DNA from: Verpa conica
Lineage: Eukaryota; Ascomycota; Pezizomycetes; Pezizales; Morchellaceae
Length of the DNA: 64,000 nt
Direction of reading: 5' to 3'
NCBI GenBank assembly: GCA_033030425.1
Contig: JAUFSD010000015.1
Location: 744,001 to 808,000, forward strand
A program made the position numbers and the translations under genes. Position 1 is the stretch's first letter. Every line of letters starts with the position of its first letter. The notes under the pieces are model-generated. The model did not search any database and was not told where the DNA came from. It was given only the letters and a program-made list of their open reading frames with translations. Positions 24,079 through 36,700 of this stretch are shown in pieces.

Positions 24079-27000
24079 ATGGCTGGAGCTAAAGACATGA
24101 ACATCTACGACAAACGTCTCGCCTCATTCCGGCAAAAACGTCGTCCCTCCGCAGCGGCCGGCGGAAAACTTGCCCCTACAAAGTGGCCACATGAACAGCC
24201 GTCCCCCAAGAAGCTTGCAGCCGCTGGATTTTTCTTTAATTACACTGAAGGTCACCCAGACAATGTGACGTGCTACCTCTGCGCGAAGGATCTTGATGGT
24301 TGGGAAGAAGACGATGACCCAAGCATTGAACACCTTAAGCATTGCCCTGACTGTGGATGGGCGAGAGTTGCTGTAACGCAAGCTGTGGATGACGACCGGA
24401 AACATGTAGATGATCCACGAGGGGAGATTATGAGGGAGGCGAGATTGGATACATTTGGTAAAGGTCAAGTGTGGTGGCCACACGAAGATAAGAAAGGGTG
24501 GATTCCGAAGATTGAGAAGGTTTGTTTTTCTCTTCACTAGTTCTATCATAGGGTATTGGTTGACTGGATGTATAGATGGCAGATGCAGGCTGGCACTATG
24601 CCCCTACTAAAGAATCAGACGATTTCGCTATCTGCGCTTACTGCGAGCTCTCACTCGATGGTTGGGAATCTACTGATGACCCGTTAGAAGAGCATCAGCG
24701 CCGCTCCCCATCCTGTGTGTTTTTCAACTGGAAACCTAATACCGTCAAACGGCCCGCTAAAAAGGCCTCGAGAGCTTCTATGCAATCCGTACTCGGCGGC
24801 TCCGATGATGAATCAACACTCAAGGTCACCAAGAAAGCCTCCCGCGGCAAGAAATCCAAAAAGGTCGAGCAAGAACCCGAGTCTATATTCGAAGATGTTC
24901 CCCGTGGTCGAAAACGACCCAGTATGGCAGCCCAGCAAGGCCCCACTATAATCTACGATGGCTCCAAAGATACCGATGAAGAAGCAGCACCCGAGCAGCG
25001 GCCTCCAGCACAAAAGAAGCGGGCCACTCGGGCCTCCCTCGCACAACAATCAACCCTTGACCACGGCGACATTTTAAAGATGAATGATAGTGAGAATGAC
25101 TCTCACGCTTCTATGGCTTCTATTGCTTCAAAGACTGGAGGCAAATCGAAGTCAAAGGCAAAAAAACCAGCAGCCCGCCGTGCCTCAAAGGTCCGCGGCA
25201 CCTCCGTTGCTCGTAAACCCGCCAAACAACTTGCTCTTCCCTCCGATGACGAAATTGACCGCGCTCTTGCTCTTGACCTCGACCGCCCATTAACGGATGA
25301 AGAGGAAGGTTTCAAGGACTTCAAGAAGCCATTCATCCGGCCTATGAAGCGGCCCACTCGCTCCCGGGTTTCTCTAGCTGTAGAAGAGAAGATGCGTGAT
25401 GCCCCGCCGGACTCTATCCTTAACTCAACAAGGAGAGGGAGAAGTAGGACACCGGCTGCAGATGGGGAGAGAAGTCCCACGAAAAAGTTCTTCCGGGAGA
25501 GTTCGCAAGATTTTTCGATGCCCGTTCGAGTACCAAAGCATTTGGCTGTTGAGGAGGATCTAGAGGAGGTAGAGAGGGAGAAGAGTCCGAGTAGGAGAGT
25601 ACAAGAGGAAGTTGCAGAGGGGATTATCAAGGGGTTTAGTAAAGAGAATACTGACGCCGAGGAGGCTGAAAGTAAGCCAAAGAAAGCACATCCTAAAAAG
25701 ACAGGGCGGGGAAGAAAGAAGGTATCAGAAGCTACCACAGTTGCTGAAGATGAAATAGAAGCGCCAAAGCTAAAGAGAGGGAGAGCGGCGGTAAAGAGGC
25801 CACAAATTGATGAGCGAATCGAACCTGAAATTCAGCAGCAGGATGAAGAAGAAAAACCAAAGAGAGGGAGGAAAAAGCTAGTAAAGGGGGCGAATACAAA
25901 TAGAGGGAGTGAGGTTTCAGTTGCTAGTACTACTTTCTCTGTTGAGGTGCCCGTTGTCGAATCCGAATCAGTACCGGAACCTGATCCAAAGCAGAGCTTC
26001 ATGGATGTTGACCCTACCGGAGAGGCTGAAGAGGTCTCTGACGAAGGTAGTGTGATCCACCATGATGTTCACTCCCAGAACTCTGTGCTTGCGGCATCAC
26101 CACATCATATTTCGGAGCCGCAAGAAACAGAGCTAGAGGAAAGGAGCCCTATTCCTCAGTGTGCCCTCGAAAAACCCAAACGTGCCAAGAAGACATCCAC
26201 CTCTAGAACCCTCAAAAAGAAATCTACCCGCAACAGTACTCTCTCTACTACTTCTACCAATGTGTCAATGACGGCAGATTCTAACATCAACTCTGGCGAA
26301 GAATCCGATGTATCCCGCCACTCTATTACGGATGTAAAGAAGGGCCGTAAAATCGTTAAGAAGCCGAGTAAGAGACAACTTCTAGCGCAGCAGGCAAAAT
26401 TGGGAAGGGCTATGGAAGATGCACTCAAGAAAGGGAGTGAGAGTTTCTTTAATAGTAGTCAGAGTGAGGAGATGAAGGAAGTGAAGAGGGGAAAGGGGAA
26501 GAAAGCTGGGGCGAGCGCAACGGGGAGTATTAGGGGAAGCTTTACTACGGATAATGGTGGAGGTAGCGCTAGGGAGAGCTTTGCGGAAGGGAGTACGGTT
26601 AGGGGAAGTAGTGCGAGGGAAAGCTTCGCGGAGGAGGAAAACAGCATGAGAGATGACAGTAGCCTTAGAGAATCCCTTGTGGAAGGGAGGGAATCCTTCA
26701 CATCGGGGAGAAGATCGTTTGCGGAGCCAAGTAGTTTGAGGAGTAGCTTTGTATCAGAGAGTGGGGACGTGCAGATGGTTGAAGCTGCTGCAGAACTAGA
26801 GAAGAAGGAGTCGGAGTTGAAGGCTAGTGCAGCAGCTGCTGCTACAGGAGGAAGAGCCGTGTACGACAATTACCCGCGTCTTCCCGCCAATACCGACCAG
26901 GAACTCTCTACGACAGACGTAGAGGTGGATGTGGAGGAAGAGGATCACATGAAGTCTCCTATAAACATCGCACCCTCACCTGCCCGCATCCCTCTATCCC

Positions 27001-27329
27001 CTGTCAGGAGAGCAGTCAACATTCCCTTGGCTTCTACACCAAAGTCCCAGACAAAAACATCAACTACACTTGCTAGTCGTAAGCCGTGGACTGCTGTAGA
27101 TTTAGACGCAGTGTTTGCGAATCTGAATGCTGGTGATGAAGATGAAGATGACGAGGAAGTCGGGTTGAGTAGCAAGGAGAAGGAAATGACAGTTGCCGAA
27201 TGGATTAAGTGGAATGCAACGCAGGCTGAGTTTAGGATGTCTGGGGAGGCGGAGAGAGTTATCGGAATGTTTGAGAGGGAGGGGAGGAGGGCGATGGAAG
27301 CTGTGGAGGGGGTTGATACAATTGATTAA
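24079..27329 (+). CDS. BIR1: BIR-domain chromosomal passenger protein (Bir1/survivin-like)
   Basis: Exons 24079..24519 and 24576..27329 give 1064 residues. Fungal Bir1 proteins are the survivin counterpart in the Aurora B-INCENP chromosomal passenger complex at centromeres and the spindle midzone. Two BIR domains are visible. The first (about 20-120) has CYLC, then HLKHCPDC with H-x6-C. The second (about 148-200) has CAYC, then HQRRSPSC with the same spacing and the FF that follows. The central 700 residues are low-complexity, Lys/Ser/Glu-rich and probably disordered, with many basic clusters and a short repeated ARESFAEG-like unit near residues 790-860. The C-terminus (MTVAEWIKWNATQAEFRM...RVIGMFEREGRRAM) matches the conserved helical tail. 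The 56-bp intron falls exactly between the BIR domains. ATG 24079 is preferred because the family begins close to it. Confidence 0.95.
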
Positions 27330-28085
27330 AACATAAAAGTAGAATGGGATTGCTTGGATGATTCTCTTTTTTATGTAATTATCGTTTGCTATATATTTCT
27401 ATGGGCGCGGGGTTGAAAAAGAAGGGTTTTTTTTATGTGGGACACGCGCGAGAATCCGGCTTGGATGGGGTTTGTATCTGCATCACCTTATATTTTAACT
27501 GGCTTTATACATGCTTTCTACTTTGCTGTTCGTGATTAAAGCACCATGTTGATAGAAATTCAAATGGTATTTGGAGTATATGCTATCTTCGTATACGACT
27601 TGGGAATAGAGGTAGCCCATCTAACCCATTACTGTGATAACCGTATTTGCTCCTATTTCGGGAGATAGGTTATAGTTAGTAAGTGATTTCCCGTGAATCT
27701 AACCTACTTAATCGAGGGAGTTGGGTATTTCTTGAGGTATATATATACAGGTATAGTGTAGTTGCTCTATAATATGAAAACGGGGTGAACCTGTATTCTT
27801 ATAGAGTAGATATTCTTACAGGGAAATCCTAGTGCACATAGGATAACCTATCTCCGGTCTGGACCACGTATTCTCATCACGTTTCTAGGAGCTGACACCC
27901 ACACAACCACCAGCCCTACGGTTAGGAATAGCCTGAATAATTCCTGGGATAGCCCTCTCTGCTCATGATATCCTAAGCTGCTACTTTGAGGTAGGGGCTG
28001 CTGAGAGAATTCAACTTTGAAGCCAACCTAATTTGATAGGTCTTGTCACAAATATAAAACGTCTTGAGTCGATTACTATCATATT

Positions 28086-28522
28086 GTACTCAAGCGTTTA
28101 TTAAATACTCGGAGTAAGGTCACGATCGCGGGACCCCCTAAACGGCGGCACAGCAGTAATTACCAAAACAGCAAAAACAACAGTGAACTAAATAATAATA
28201 CAGTTGCTATGTAGCCTAATAAGAGAATACACTGTCTTTATGGTTGTCTTGGTTGTCTTAGAGCTGCGTCACGACGAATCTTGGTTGCAACCTTAGGCGA
28301 CACTCAAAATTATGTGTGTGGGAGGTAGTAGCAACAAACAAAATGAGAAGACAGCAAACACAATCACAATAACAATATAGATTTATCACAGTAGTTCTAG
28401 GTACTATACATAGCTTATACCTGGCTTTTTGTATGATTTTGGGGTTTTTCTATGAAAGGATTTTGGTGAGTTTTGGTGCTGTGTCTCTTCTCACTACGAG
28501 TATTTAGTAAATACCTGAGTAC
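28086..28522. mobile_element. MITE-like element with 26-bp imperfect terminal inverted repeats
   Basis: The left arm at 28086-28111 (GTACTCAAGCGTTTATTAAA...) and the right arm at 28497-28522 are reverse complements at 22 of 26 positions. The 437-bp span has no coding capacity, which fits a non-autonomous DNA transposon. No clean target-site duplication could be fixed by eye. Confidence 0.5.
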
Positions 28523-29048
28523 GTTGACAAATTAAACCGTACATGGGCTGCAACACACTGCCGGATCTAACTAAGCCTGCAACAACCACAAAAAAAGATA
28601 AAAACTTGAAATAAAGTAAAGAATAGCAAATTAGTATGTAGGGATACATCATATGGTCATTCAGCCTCTCTGAATCATTAATGTTGTCAGAGGGCTAAAA
28701 ATGCGAAAACTAAACATTTCTCAACAATAGATCAGCACATGAAAAATCTAGTAATTTCTAGCTAAATATCTGAGCTTAGAACCAGATTACAATCATATAA
28801 TCAAATCATTTTTATCTAGATGCTAAAGTGCAGAACTCTACAAGTATCTTCACTGTTACCTAGTCGATTTGACCCACTCACCCATACTTCCTTCCCTACT
28901 CTTTTTGTATATGAAGCTAAGATTTCTAAGGAAGTACTTATTTGCTTTTCTATCATTATTTTATGTGTCTTTGTATTGAGTTGTTGGTGGTTGCTATATC
29001 TCATACATCTTAGATTGGTTGCCATGTACGGTTTAATTTGTCAACGTA
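28520..29048. repeat. Perfect 27-bp inverted repeat, 475-bp spacer
   Basis: Bases 28520-28546 (TACGTTGACAAATTAAACCG...) are the exact reverse complement of 29022-29048. The flanking sequence inside the arms shows weaker similarity. It shares its left edge with the right arm of the 28086-28522 element, so one may have inserted beside the other, or the two may be copies of one family. Confidence 0.7.
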
Positions 29049-29180
29049 TGTACAATAGATGGAGCGAAGACATGCTGGCTGTTACACAAAAATACGTCAC
29101 ATGTGTCTGCCTAGAGGCTGAGCGCAACCCCAGAACATCGGACAGTGCCTCGTGAAGTTTACAAGGACAGTTTACCAGAC

Positions 29181-32100
29181 ATGGAGGGGGTAGGAATCGC
29201 GTCGAGCATTATTGCAATTATACAACTTTCTGGTAAAGTGGCCTCCTTGGGGTACGGCTATATCGGAGCTGTTAAACGGGCACCGGCGGACGTTCAAGAG
29301 CTTGTAGATGAGCTCGTATCACTTAGCAGGGTACTTATCGCTTTACGACAGTTATCGGAGAATAGCCCGCAGTCGGAAACACTACAGGATATTGAGGGCT
29401 TACTGAATGGATGCATTCTAGAGTTGGAACGATTGGAAGAGAAGTTAAAGCCTATTGCAAGTGGATGGAGGAAGTTACTAGGGTCATTGAAATGGCCACT
29501 AAAGGAGGCAGAAACAGGACAGTTTTTAGCGAGAATTGAGAGGCATAAAACTTCGTTTATAACTGCGTTGAACACAGATCAGTTGTAAGCCACGTTGGTG
29601 ATCTTCAAGTTTCAAGTACAGTACTGACTATAAAAAAGTATTCTAACTAGGGCAATGGGTGGGGAGCTTGGAGAGTTCCGGAAGGAATCACAAGCCGAGT
29701 ATGAAAACCAGAAGGCTGTTCGTATAGGTAAGCAATATCTACACGTCTTAAATATTACTCCTCCACCATGACGGCTACACCAACTCATGGTGTATACTCC
29801 CCTGGGCTTATCGGCGTCGTATCACACAACGTGGTCAAGAGGTTCCACTATTTTTGAAGTACCGTGAATGTGTCAATTACTGACGAGTTCTGTGAACTTA
29901 GAGGCCAAACGTATGGCTGTACTGAACTGGCTGTATCCTAGGAACTTCACTAGTGACGCAAAGCACACCGAGATCAGCAACAGGAGACATGAGAATACAG
30001 GCCAATGGTTTCTACAATCACCCGAGTTTCAAGAGTGGGCAGATGGGCTGCAGGGTTCTAAGATTCTTTGGGGCTATGGTATTCGTAAGTAACCTTCTGG
30101 CGGGGAATATCCTATTAGAGGCACTTTGGATTAGAGTTCGGTTCCTGTAGGATGTGAGATTACTGACTCTAATCATTTTAGCTGGCGCTGGCAAGACATT
30201 TTTAAGGTATAACGTCACTCCTTAGGAAGTTCTAGATGCGCTATGATCAAGTAACTTCTTTATAGCTCTCTTGTGGTTGATCATTTCAATAATAAAGCAC
30301 AAACGGCAGATTATGGCTTGGCTAAGATCTATTTCGATTATAAAGAAAAGGGACAACAAATGCCGATTCATATTCTTTCCAGTCTAGTCAGACAACTCGC
30401 GGGTCAAATCCCAGTAATTCCTACAGATATTGAGATATTACATGATAGACTAGAGCGTGAAGGCGGAAGTCCTACCCTTGAGGACTTATATACCGTTCTT
30501 CTCTTGCTATTTGAGTCATTTGATAGAGTTTTTCTAATATTTGATGCGTTGGATGAATGCAAGAGGACCCAGCGCGACGAGCTCCTTCCGTTATTCCACC
30601 GGATGAAAAATGGTGCATGTCTATTCATTACCAGCCGCGAGTATCCAGAAGACATCCAGGAGTCCTTTCGTTTTGTGAGAAAGATCAGGATTTTGGCGAA
30701 AGATGAGGATATAAGGAGCTATATTGAACGAAAGATTGAGGGAAACCCACGAGCAAGACGTCTTATCCAGCAAGCAAAATGCAAAGATGAGATCATCTCT
30801 GAACTCATCAATTGCGCTCAGGGGATGTAAGTTGTTTAGGCAAGATATTCTGTTATGAGATGTTCTAGTTACTAAATCAAAGTAGGTTTCTACTTGCACG
30901 GTTTCATATAAAATATCTCTGCCAACAGCCTACAGCAAAACTTATCTTGAAAGCTATCGGGAATATTAGGAACTCTTCAACAAAAGAAAAACCTTTATAT
31001 CCTACCTACGATCGAATTATTGAAAACCTCATTCAGCAACCCGAGAACTGTGCAGAGCTGGCGATAAGGATATTGTCGTGGCTTGTGAAGGCTAAAAGTA
31101 CAATTACGTTTACTCAAATTCAGACAGCAGTCTCAGTGGAGGTAGAACGATATGAGCTTGATGAATTGGATCTACCGGACAGAACAACTATGCTAGATGT
31201 TTGTGGTGGCCTGGTGACAATTGACGACAGCGATACTATTCGACTCGCTCACTTTACGGTCCAAGAGTACCTCTTAGAACACACTATAATTCCGGCGGAT
31301 ACGGACTTTAGGCTTGCCAAGACTTGTACGACTTACCTCTCATTTGATATCTTCACTGGGGGTGCTTGCACATCCAATGTTACTTTGGATGCTCGGCTCG
31401 ACTCCTATCCTTTTTTCGAGTATTCAGCCAATTATATGCCAGCTCATGTTAATAGCTGTAGCGAAGATTTGTCGAAGGATGGTGTTCTCGAGTTCTTAGG
31501 GCGCCCAGGGAATGTTTGTTCATGGGTACAAGCAAACACCTATCTACTAAACAAAAAGGGTCCCGGAAGATCTTACCTTGTCAACTATACGAAGGAAGAA
31601 ATCCCTCTGATTGCAGCATCCTCCATCGGAAATTGTTTAGTAGTTCAGCAGCTGTTGGATGAAGGAGCTGATGTTTCAGCTCAGGACCGTATTACTGGAA
31701 CCACTGCGCTATCACGGGCAGCATTGCAAGGGCATGAAAAAGTAATCAAGATCTTACTCAATAACGGTGCAGACCCTTCGAAGCAGGATATGTTTGGAAG
31801 AACGGCACTACATAAAGCGGCATGGAGAGGGTATGAAGGAACTGTTAGGCTGTTATTGGAAAATGGTGCTGCTATTGGTGTTTTGAATAATCGAGGGCAA
31901 ACTGCATTGCACAATGCTGTTTACGAAGGACGTGAAAGTGTAGTCCAATTACTTCTTGAAAAGAATGCGGAAGTTGTGTCCATCCCCGACAAAGCTGGAA
32001 GGACAACACTACACGAAGTAGCACTTCACGGAAACCTGATGATCACCACACTTCTTCTTGAAAATGGTGCGAATTCTTTACTACACTGGCAGGATATGCA

Positions 32101-32857
32101 GGGATGGACGGCGTTGAACCTTGCTGCATTCAAAGGAAACGAGGCCATGGCTCAACTACTTATTGAAAGTGATGATAATATCAATGTCTCGATACGAAAT
32201 ATTGATGGAAACACACCATTGCATAATGCAGCTCTCAAAGGACACGAATCAATGGTACGACTACTTCTCGATAACGGTGCCAATGTCTCAACACCAAATG
32301 TACTTAGGGAAACAGCATTACACCATGCAGCAAATCAAGGGCACGGGTCCATAGTACGACTACTTCTCAAGAAGGGTGCCAGTGGCTCAGCGCGAGATGT
32401 TGAAGGAAGAACACCATTACTAAATGCATCTTTCAAAGGACACAGGTATATAGTCCAACAGCTTCTCGAATCGGGCGCAAATGCCTCGATGCCAGATATA
32501 TTACACCGAAGATCGCCACTAAGCTACGCAGCCTCCAATGGGCACGAAGCTGTAGCCCGATTGCTTCTAGAGCATGGGGCCAACGTCTCGATACGGGATG
32601 CAATACACCGAAAGTCACCACTGAGCTACGCGGCTTCTAATGGGCACGAACCTGTAGTCCGATTGCTCCTTGAGTATGGAGCTGATGTTTCACAGCGGGA
32701 TGCGCTCGGAAGAGTAGTAATCGACAATACAGAAGTTCAAGGGCACGATGCGATTGTCAAACTTCTCCTTGAAGTGTACAAGGAGGAAGGCGGTTACGAT
32801 CAGTATAGAGAAGAGAATTTCGAGATATATGATGGTGGGGGTCAATACTGTTGTTGA
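29181..32857 (+). CDS. NLR-type STAND protein: fungal N-terminal domain, NACHT, ankyrin repeats
   Basis: Six exons, 29181..29584, 29651..29727, 29902..30084, 30182..30206, 30266..30826, 30886..32857, giving 1073 residues. Residues 1-135 form the helical N-terminal domain common to fungal STAND proteins (GIASSIIAIIQL, SLKWPLKEAE, IERHKTSF). A linker leads to LNWLYPRNF and TGQWFLQSPEF, then the NACHT nucleotide-binding domain. Its Walker A is GIPGAGKT at 220-227 and Walker B is VFLIFDALDEC at about 318-328, followed by FITSR and GMFLLARFH. From about 655 to 1045 there are about 12 ankyrin repeats. Such proteins are thought to act as intracellular receptors for non-self or heterokaryon cues, with ankyrins as the sensor; the ligand is unknown. 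The Walker A core lies on a 25-nt exon. The protein ends in Cys-Cys. All junctions keep frame with good GT-AG signals. Confidence 0.92.
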
Positions 32858-33210
32858 GGTGAGCTGGTGGAAATGTATATGTTCTGGGAGCGGACAGGTA
32901 GGCATCTCCCGAACGAGTTACCTGTTGGAGGAATACCAGTGCCTCCCATATGGGTAGGTGATAAATCAAGACTCAATTAATACAGGCACACCCTAAATAA
33001 ATTAAGTTAGTAGTCAGGAAGATATTGACCTATCTTGAGTTTTGTTTGGGATTTTTTATATTTTTATACCATGTATTTTTGTCTCTGAGGATTTTTGTAT
33101 GGTGGGCGCTTTTTTGGTAGCAAAAAAATAGCTGTTATCTGACAAAGATGGGGTGCTTTATAAGTAATATACTTTAGCAAAATAGAGATTTACTAGGTAA
33201 AATAACTATC

Positions 33211-33363
33211 TACCCGTTCAGGGTACGCAGTGTGTCCCTCCAATGGGTAACCCATTGGGGGATGCCCTATAAAACCGATTTATTGCTACCCGTTGAGGGG
33301 ATATCCCTCCACAGGCCGGCTCATTCAGGGGGCGTCCCCCGAACGGGCCAGAACATATATACC
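33211..33363. repeat. Degenerate inverted repeat related to the block at 62.5 kb
   Basis: The edges resemble imperfect inverted repeats: CCCGTTCAGGGTACGC at the left, and the complement of GCGTCCCCCGAACGGG at the right. The right edge (GAACGGGCCAGAACATATATA) is shared with 62514-62537 (AACAGGGCAGAACATATATA), so this looks like one copy of a diverged short repeat family. Confidence 0.4.
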
Positions 33364-33638
33364 ATATATTGCTTTATATTCTCTAAACATCATGATTTAG
33401 GGGTATTGTGCTACAAGGAGCAGATCTATAGAGGGACACATGAACAACACACGTCGCGAGAGTTATTGAGCTTTGTTTAATAAATGAGGCTTAGAAGAGT
33501 TATTCCTCCGGCGACGGAGATCTTAGCTCGGACCGGAACTGAGATTCACATAATTAGGTAATTCGATCAATTTCCATAACTCCCACAAGTCTTTTTTACG
33601 TGACATCTCAGTTCATACAATCGAGAGAAAAAAAGAGA

Positions 33639-33664
33639 AAAGAAAGGAAAGGAAAGGAAAGGAA
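33639..33664. repeat. (AAAGG)n microsatellite
   Basis: About five AAAGG units preceded by a purine-rich tract, about 100 bp beyond the LTN1 stop codon. Confidence 0.75.
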
Positions 33665-33757
33665 GAAAGACTCAATCACTATTTACAATGTACTTTTCCT
33701 TCACCCATCTATCCAGCATAACGCATAAACACCCCTCCCCCCCTTTTCTATCTTGGC

Positions 33758-36700
33758 CTAAGAGTAAAATGAAAAACTCGTTCTACAAAGTGGGCAAGAA
33801 CTCGAATTGCTAGTCTTAAACCACTTCAGCAAACATGAAGAGTGAAACTTATTTTTGCATGTCGAGCAAGCCTTGTTTGGTAAGGACCTATCCGGCGTCA
33901 CGGCTAGAATGCTGTAGCAAATCGCACACTCAGCAATTCCTTGGAAATGTAGTGAAACGTTCTTGCGGAATAGCGTTAGACCGTCGATTATCGATGCACT
34001 CTGCAGCAATAAACATTAGTTTCCTCCCTCTATAATATTAAGGTTCTTTGATCCTACCTGAAAATTGATAACGGCTTGTGAAGCCAACTGCATCTTCTTA
34101 AATTGCGGCTCACTCAAACCAACCCTTTTGACTCCCTCAACCTCTACCTGCCTAAGAGGGAATGTAGAAGGCAGCCTAACCACCATTTCCATTGTTTGGT
34201 CATCAATCGGATACACAGCAGTAACCTCCTTCTCTGCGCCCCGTGAGATCTTAACCTTCATCCCTTCTTCTTCCTCGGGGGCAGGTGCAGGTTGCTCTTG
34301 AATCCATGCACGGACCGCGCTGAGCTCTTTTTCTATGATAAGCGGAGACATGAATTTCTCTGTGAAACTTTCCACAGAGAGGACCTTTTGCCGTGATTTG
34401 CAGTCTATCCACCAGGATTTTGATAGTGATGGAGTAAACCGGAGAGAGAGATAGTAAAGGTGAATCAACAACCACTGAGTATCCCTGAGGGGGGACTCTT
34501 CAAGGTTGAGTGTGTATGATTCAATTTCAAATTTGGAGGCATCGATGGGGCGGCCTTTAGCGTGGCCGAGAAAGTCGAAGGTAAAATCAAGGAGACCAGT
34601 TAGATAGCTGCCCTCTTTCAGATTCTCAATATAGGCAGATTTGACTTTGAATGACTATTATACAAAAAGTTAGTAATTATAAAGGTAAAGGGAATAACAT
34701 GACCTACCGAGTTTTCGAAATGATCAAAAATCAATATCCAGGTTAACAGATAACACCTTAGTACCAACGGCATGTCCCTCTTGAAACTCCATTCCTCCAC
34801 TTGCCCCATATTTGGTGGCTCCATAACAAGGCTTAACAATTCCATCGGAAGCTGAAGTGCGAAATTATCTTCTTTCGACAAAGCAGCATCAATCGAAACT
34901 TGCTCCTGTACAGAGGGAATATATCTATCCAGTATTTCAAATGCAGCATCCTGCACCGGTTTTGACCTCACATTGAGCAGTGAGTAAATTTCACCAGGCT
35001 CTTTGATATACTTCAGATCCATTGACTTCACTAGTCGGGCCATTAGAGAGTTGCATATATTACGAGGTTGATGTTGTTCATCCGCTTGTCTTGAGCTATA
35101 TAATAGCTCTATAAGAGGAGTATAAAGGGGGGTCGCATTCCACGCATCCTCGATATCGTCGTTCTCATGACGGAGTGACTTCAGAGTCTGGAAGAGCTTC
35201 AACGATGCGAAAACCAACGGTATGAAAGTCTCTATCTCGATCTGACTAGATATCCCCATACCAGCTAACTCACACAACGACTGCCAATGCTCACCATACA
35301 GTTCTTTTACTGCAGGTAGGATACGCACGAAGGTTTTCATGGCTTCCGAGATGACTGCTTCATTAGGTTCTGTCTCAAATTCTTCATTATTAAACCAGGT
35401 AAGAAGATGTTTGATAAGAAATATTGTGCGTTGTGGTAGAAGTGGAGCAGTATCTTCACCAGGTTCAGGAAGGACCGCGTTCAAGAATATTAGCTTCAGA
35501 AGCCCCTCCTCCCGGCACTGAGAAGTAGGGACACCTGTAAGGTCACCTGCGAGCTCATTCCGCAACTTATCCGCATCTTTACTATGTTGTAGTAATCCAG
35601 AAAGCCCAGTAAGTATCGCAGCAGTCCGGAATACATCAACACCCCTCCTAACGTCACACGATTTCAACCATGTCTGTGCTTTCTCTAATGGGATTTTTTG
35701 GTGCTCTGTAAGATCTGAAATTAATCCAGCTAAAACCCTCGCCGAGTAAAATGCTTTTGTGGATCGCTCCACAGAATCCTCAATGAGACGGTCGATCACT
35801 ACCGATATGTATCCTGTAAATTCGTCTTCTTTCAAGCAACTCGCGATGAACTGCTGGGCGTCGGAAACGAAGTCCAGGATTTCCTGTTCAACTTCCGGTA
35901 ATTCTTCAGTCCAGAGATCATTGGCCCCTGAGATCCCAATATTGTCCTTTGCTAACTCTAGTGTTAATGTGAGGTAGTAAAACAGTGTCGACCGCACCTC
36001 CTCCGATATCCTAGAAAATATGTCGATAGGTAGATCCCTACTCCTATCGAATGCGCCCATAGTCTTGAGGAACTCGATTGTGAATATACTCATTCTTAAC
36101 GTAGCTGAGACACCTTGCCCGTCTCGAGCTACGGCAGTGGTACCCAACCCTGAATTTCCAGCAAAGAAGATAGCTCCACCAATAGGATTCGTAATAGCCA
36201 AGGACATATTCCTCACACTCACCAAGAACGGGGATAGTGCGGGCTTCCAGTGTTCTTCCGTAAAAAGTAACCTTTCAGCAAGGGCTACCCTTTCGTTCTC
36301 AGGAGCATGGTTAATCAGATCCCTCGCCTTCTCTGCAAGTCTGTGGGGTGGAAGTTCGACATCTTTAGGCTCCCTCACACAATTCGATATTATATCCACC
36401 ACTTTATCCAAAACCTTACCCGCCTGATCATTTGTTGCCGAATTACTTATCAATCCCGCCTCAATAGCCCTATTGATACTCTTTGCCGCAGTTGAAATAT
36501 CATCATTCGATGATTCAATAAGCACTAATAACCGGTATAACATATCAGCTCCATTTTCTGACCTCGCAAAGCTTGCAAACACCTCTGGACTTTTTTCTGC
36601 GACAGATGCGAGATGTTTACACAACTTTGAAGCCTTGTCTTCATCCTGCAACAATAGCCCATTTGTGAGAATCGCCACCATCTTCATAGTCGTATCATCC

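Larger units (their letters stand above)
27330..29180. other. Intergenic gap with inverted repeats, BIR1 to NLR
   Basis: No gene recognised. It contains two nested or adjacent inverted-repeat structures (28086-28522 and 28520-29048), listed separately. The frame at 28820-29155 lies inside the second structure and has no domain. Confidence 0.5.
32858..33757. other. Convergent gap, NLR (+) and LTN1 (-)
   Basis: Holds a GC-richer inverted-repeat-like block at 33211-33363 and an AAAGG microsatellite at 33639-33664. No gene. Confidence 0.5.

Noticed and set aside
28820..29155. 111-codon + strand frame before the NLR
   Set aside because: Lies inside the 27-bp inverted-repeat structure, has no domain and does not splice in frame into the NLR.
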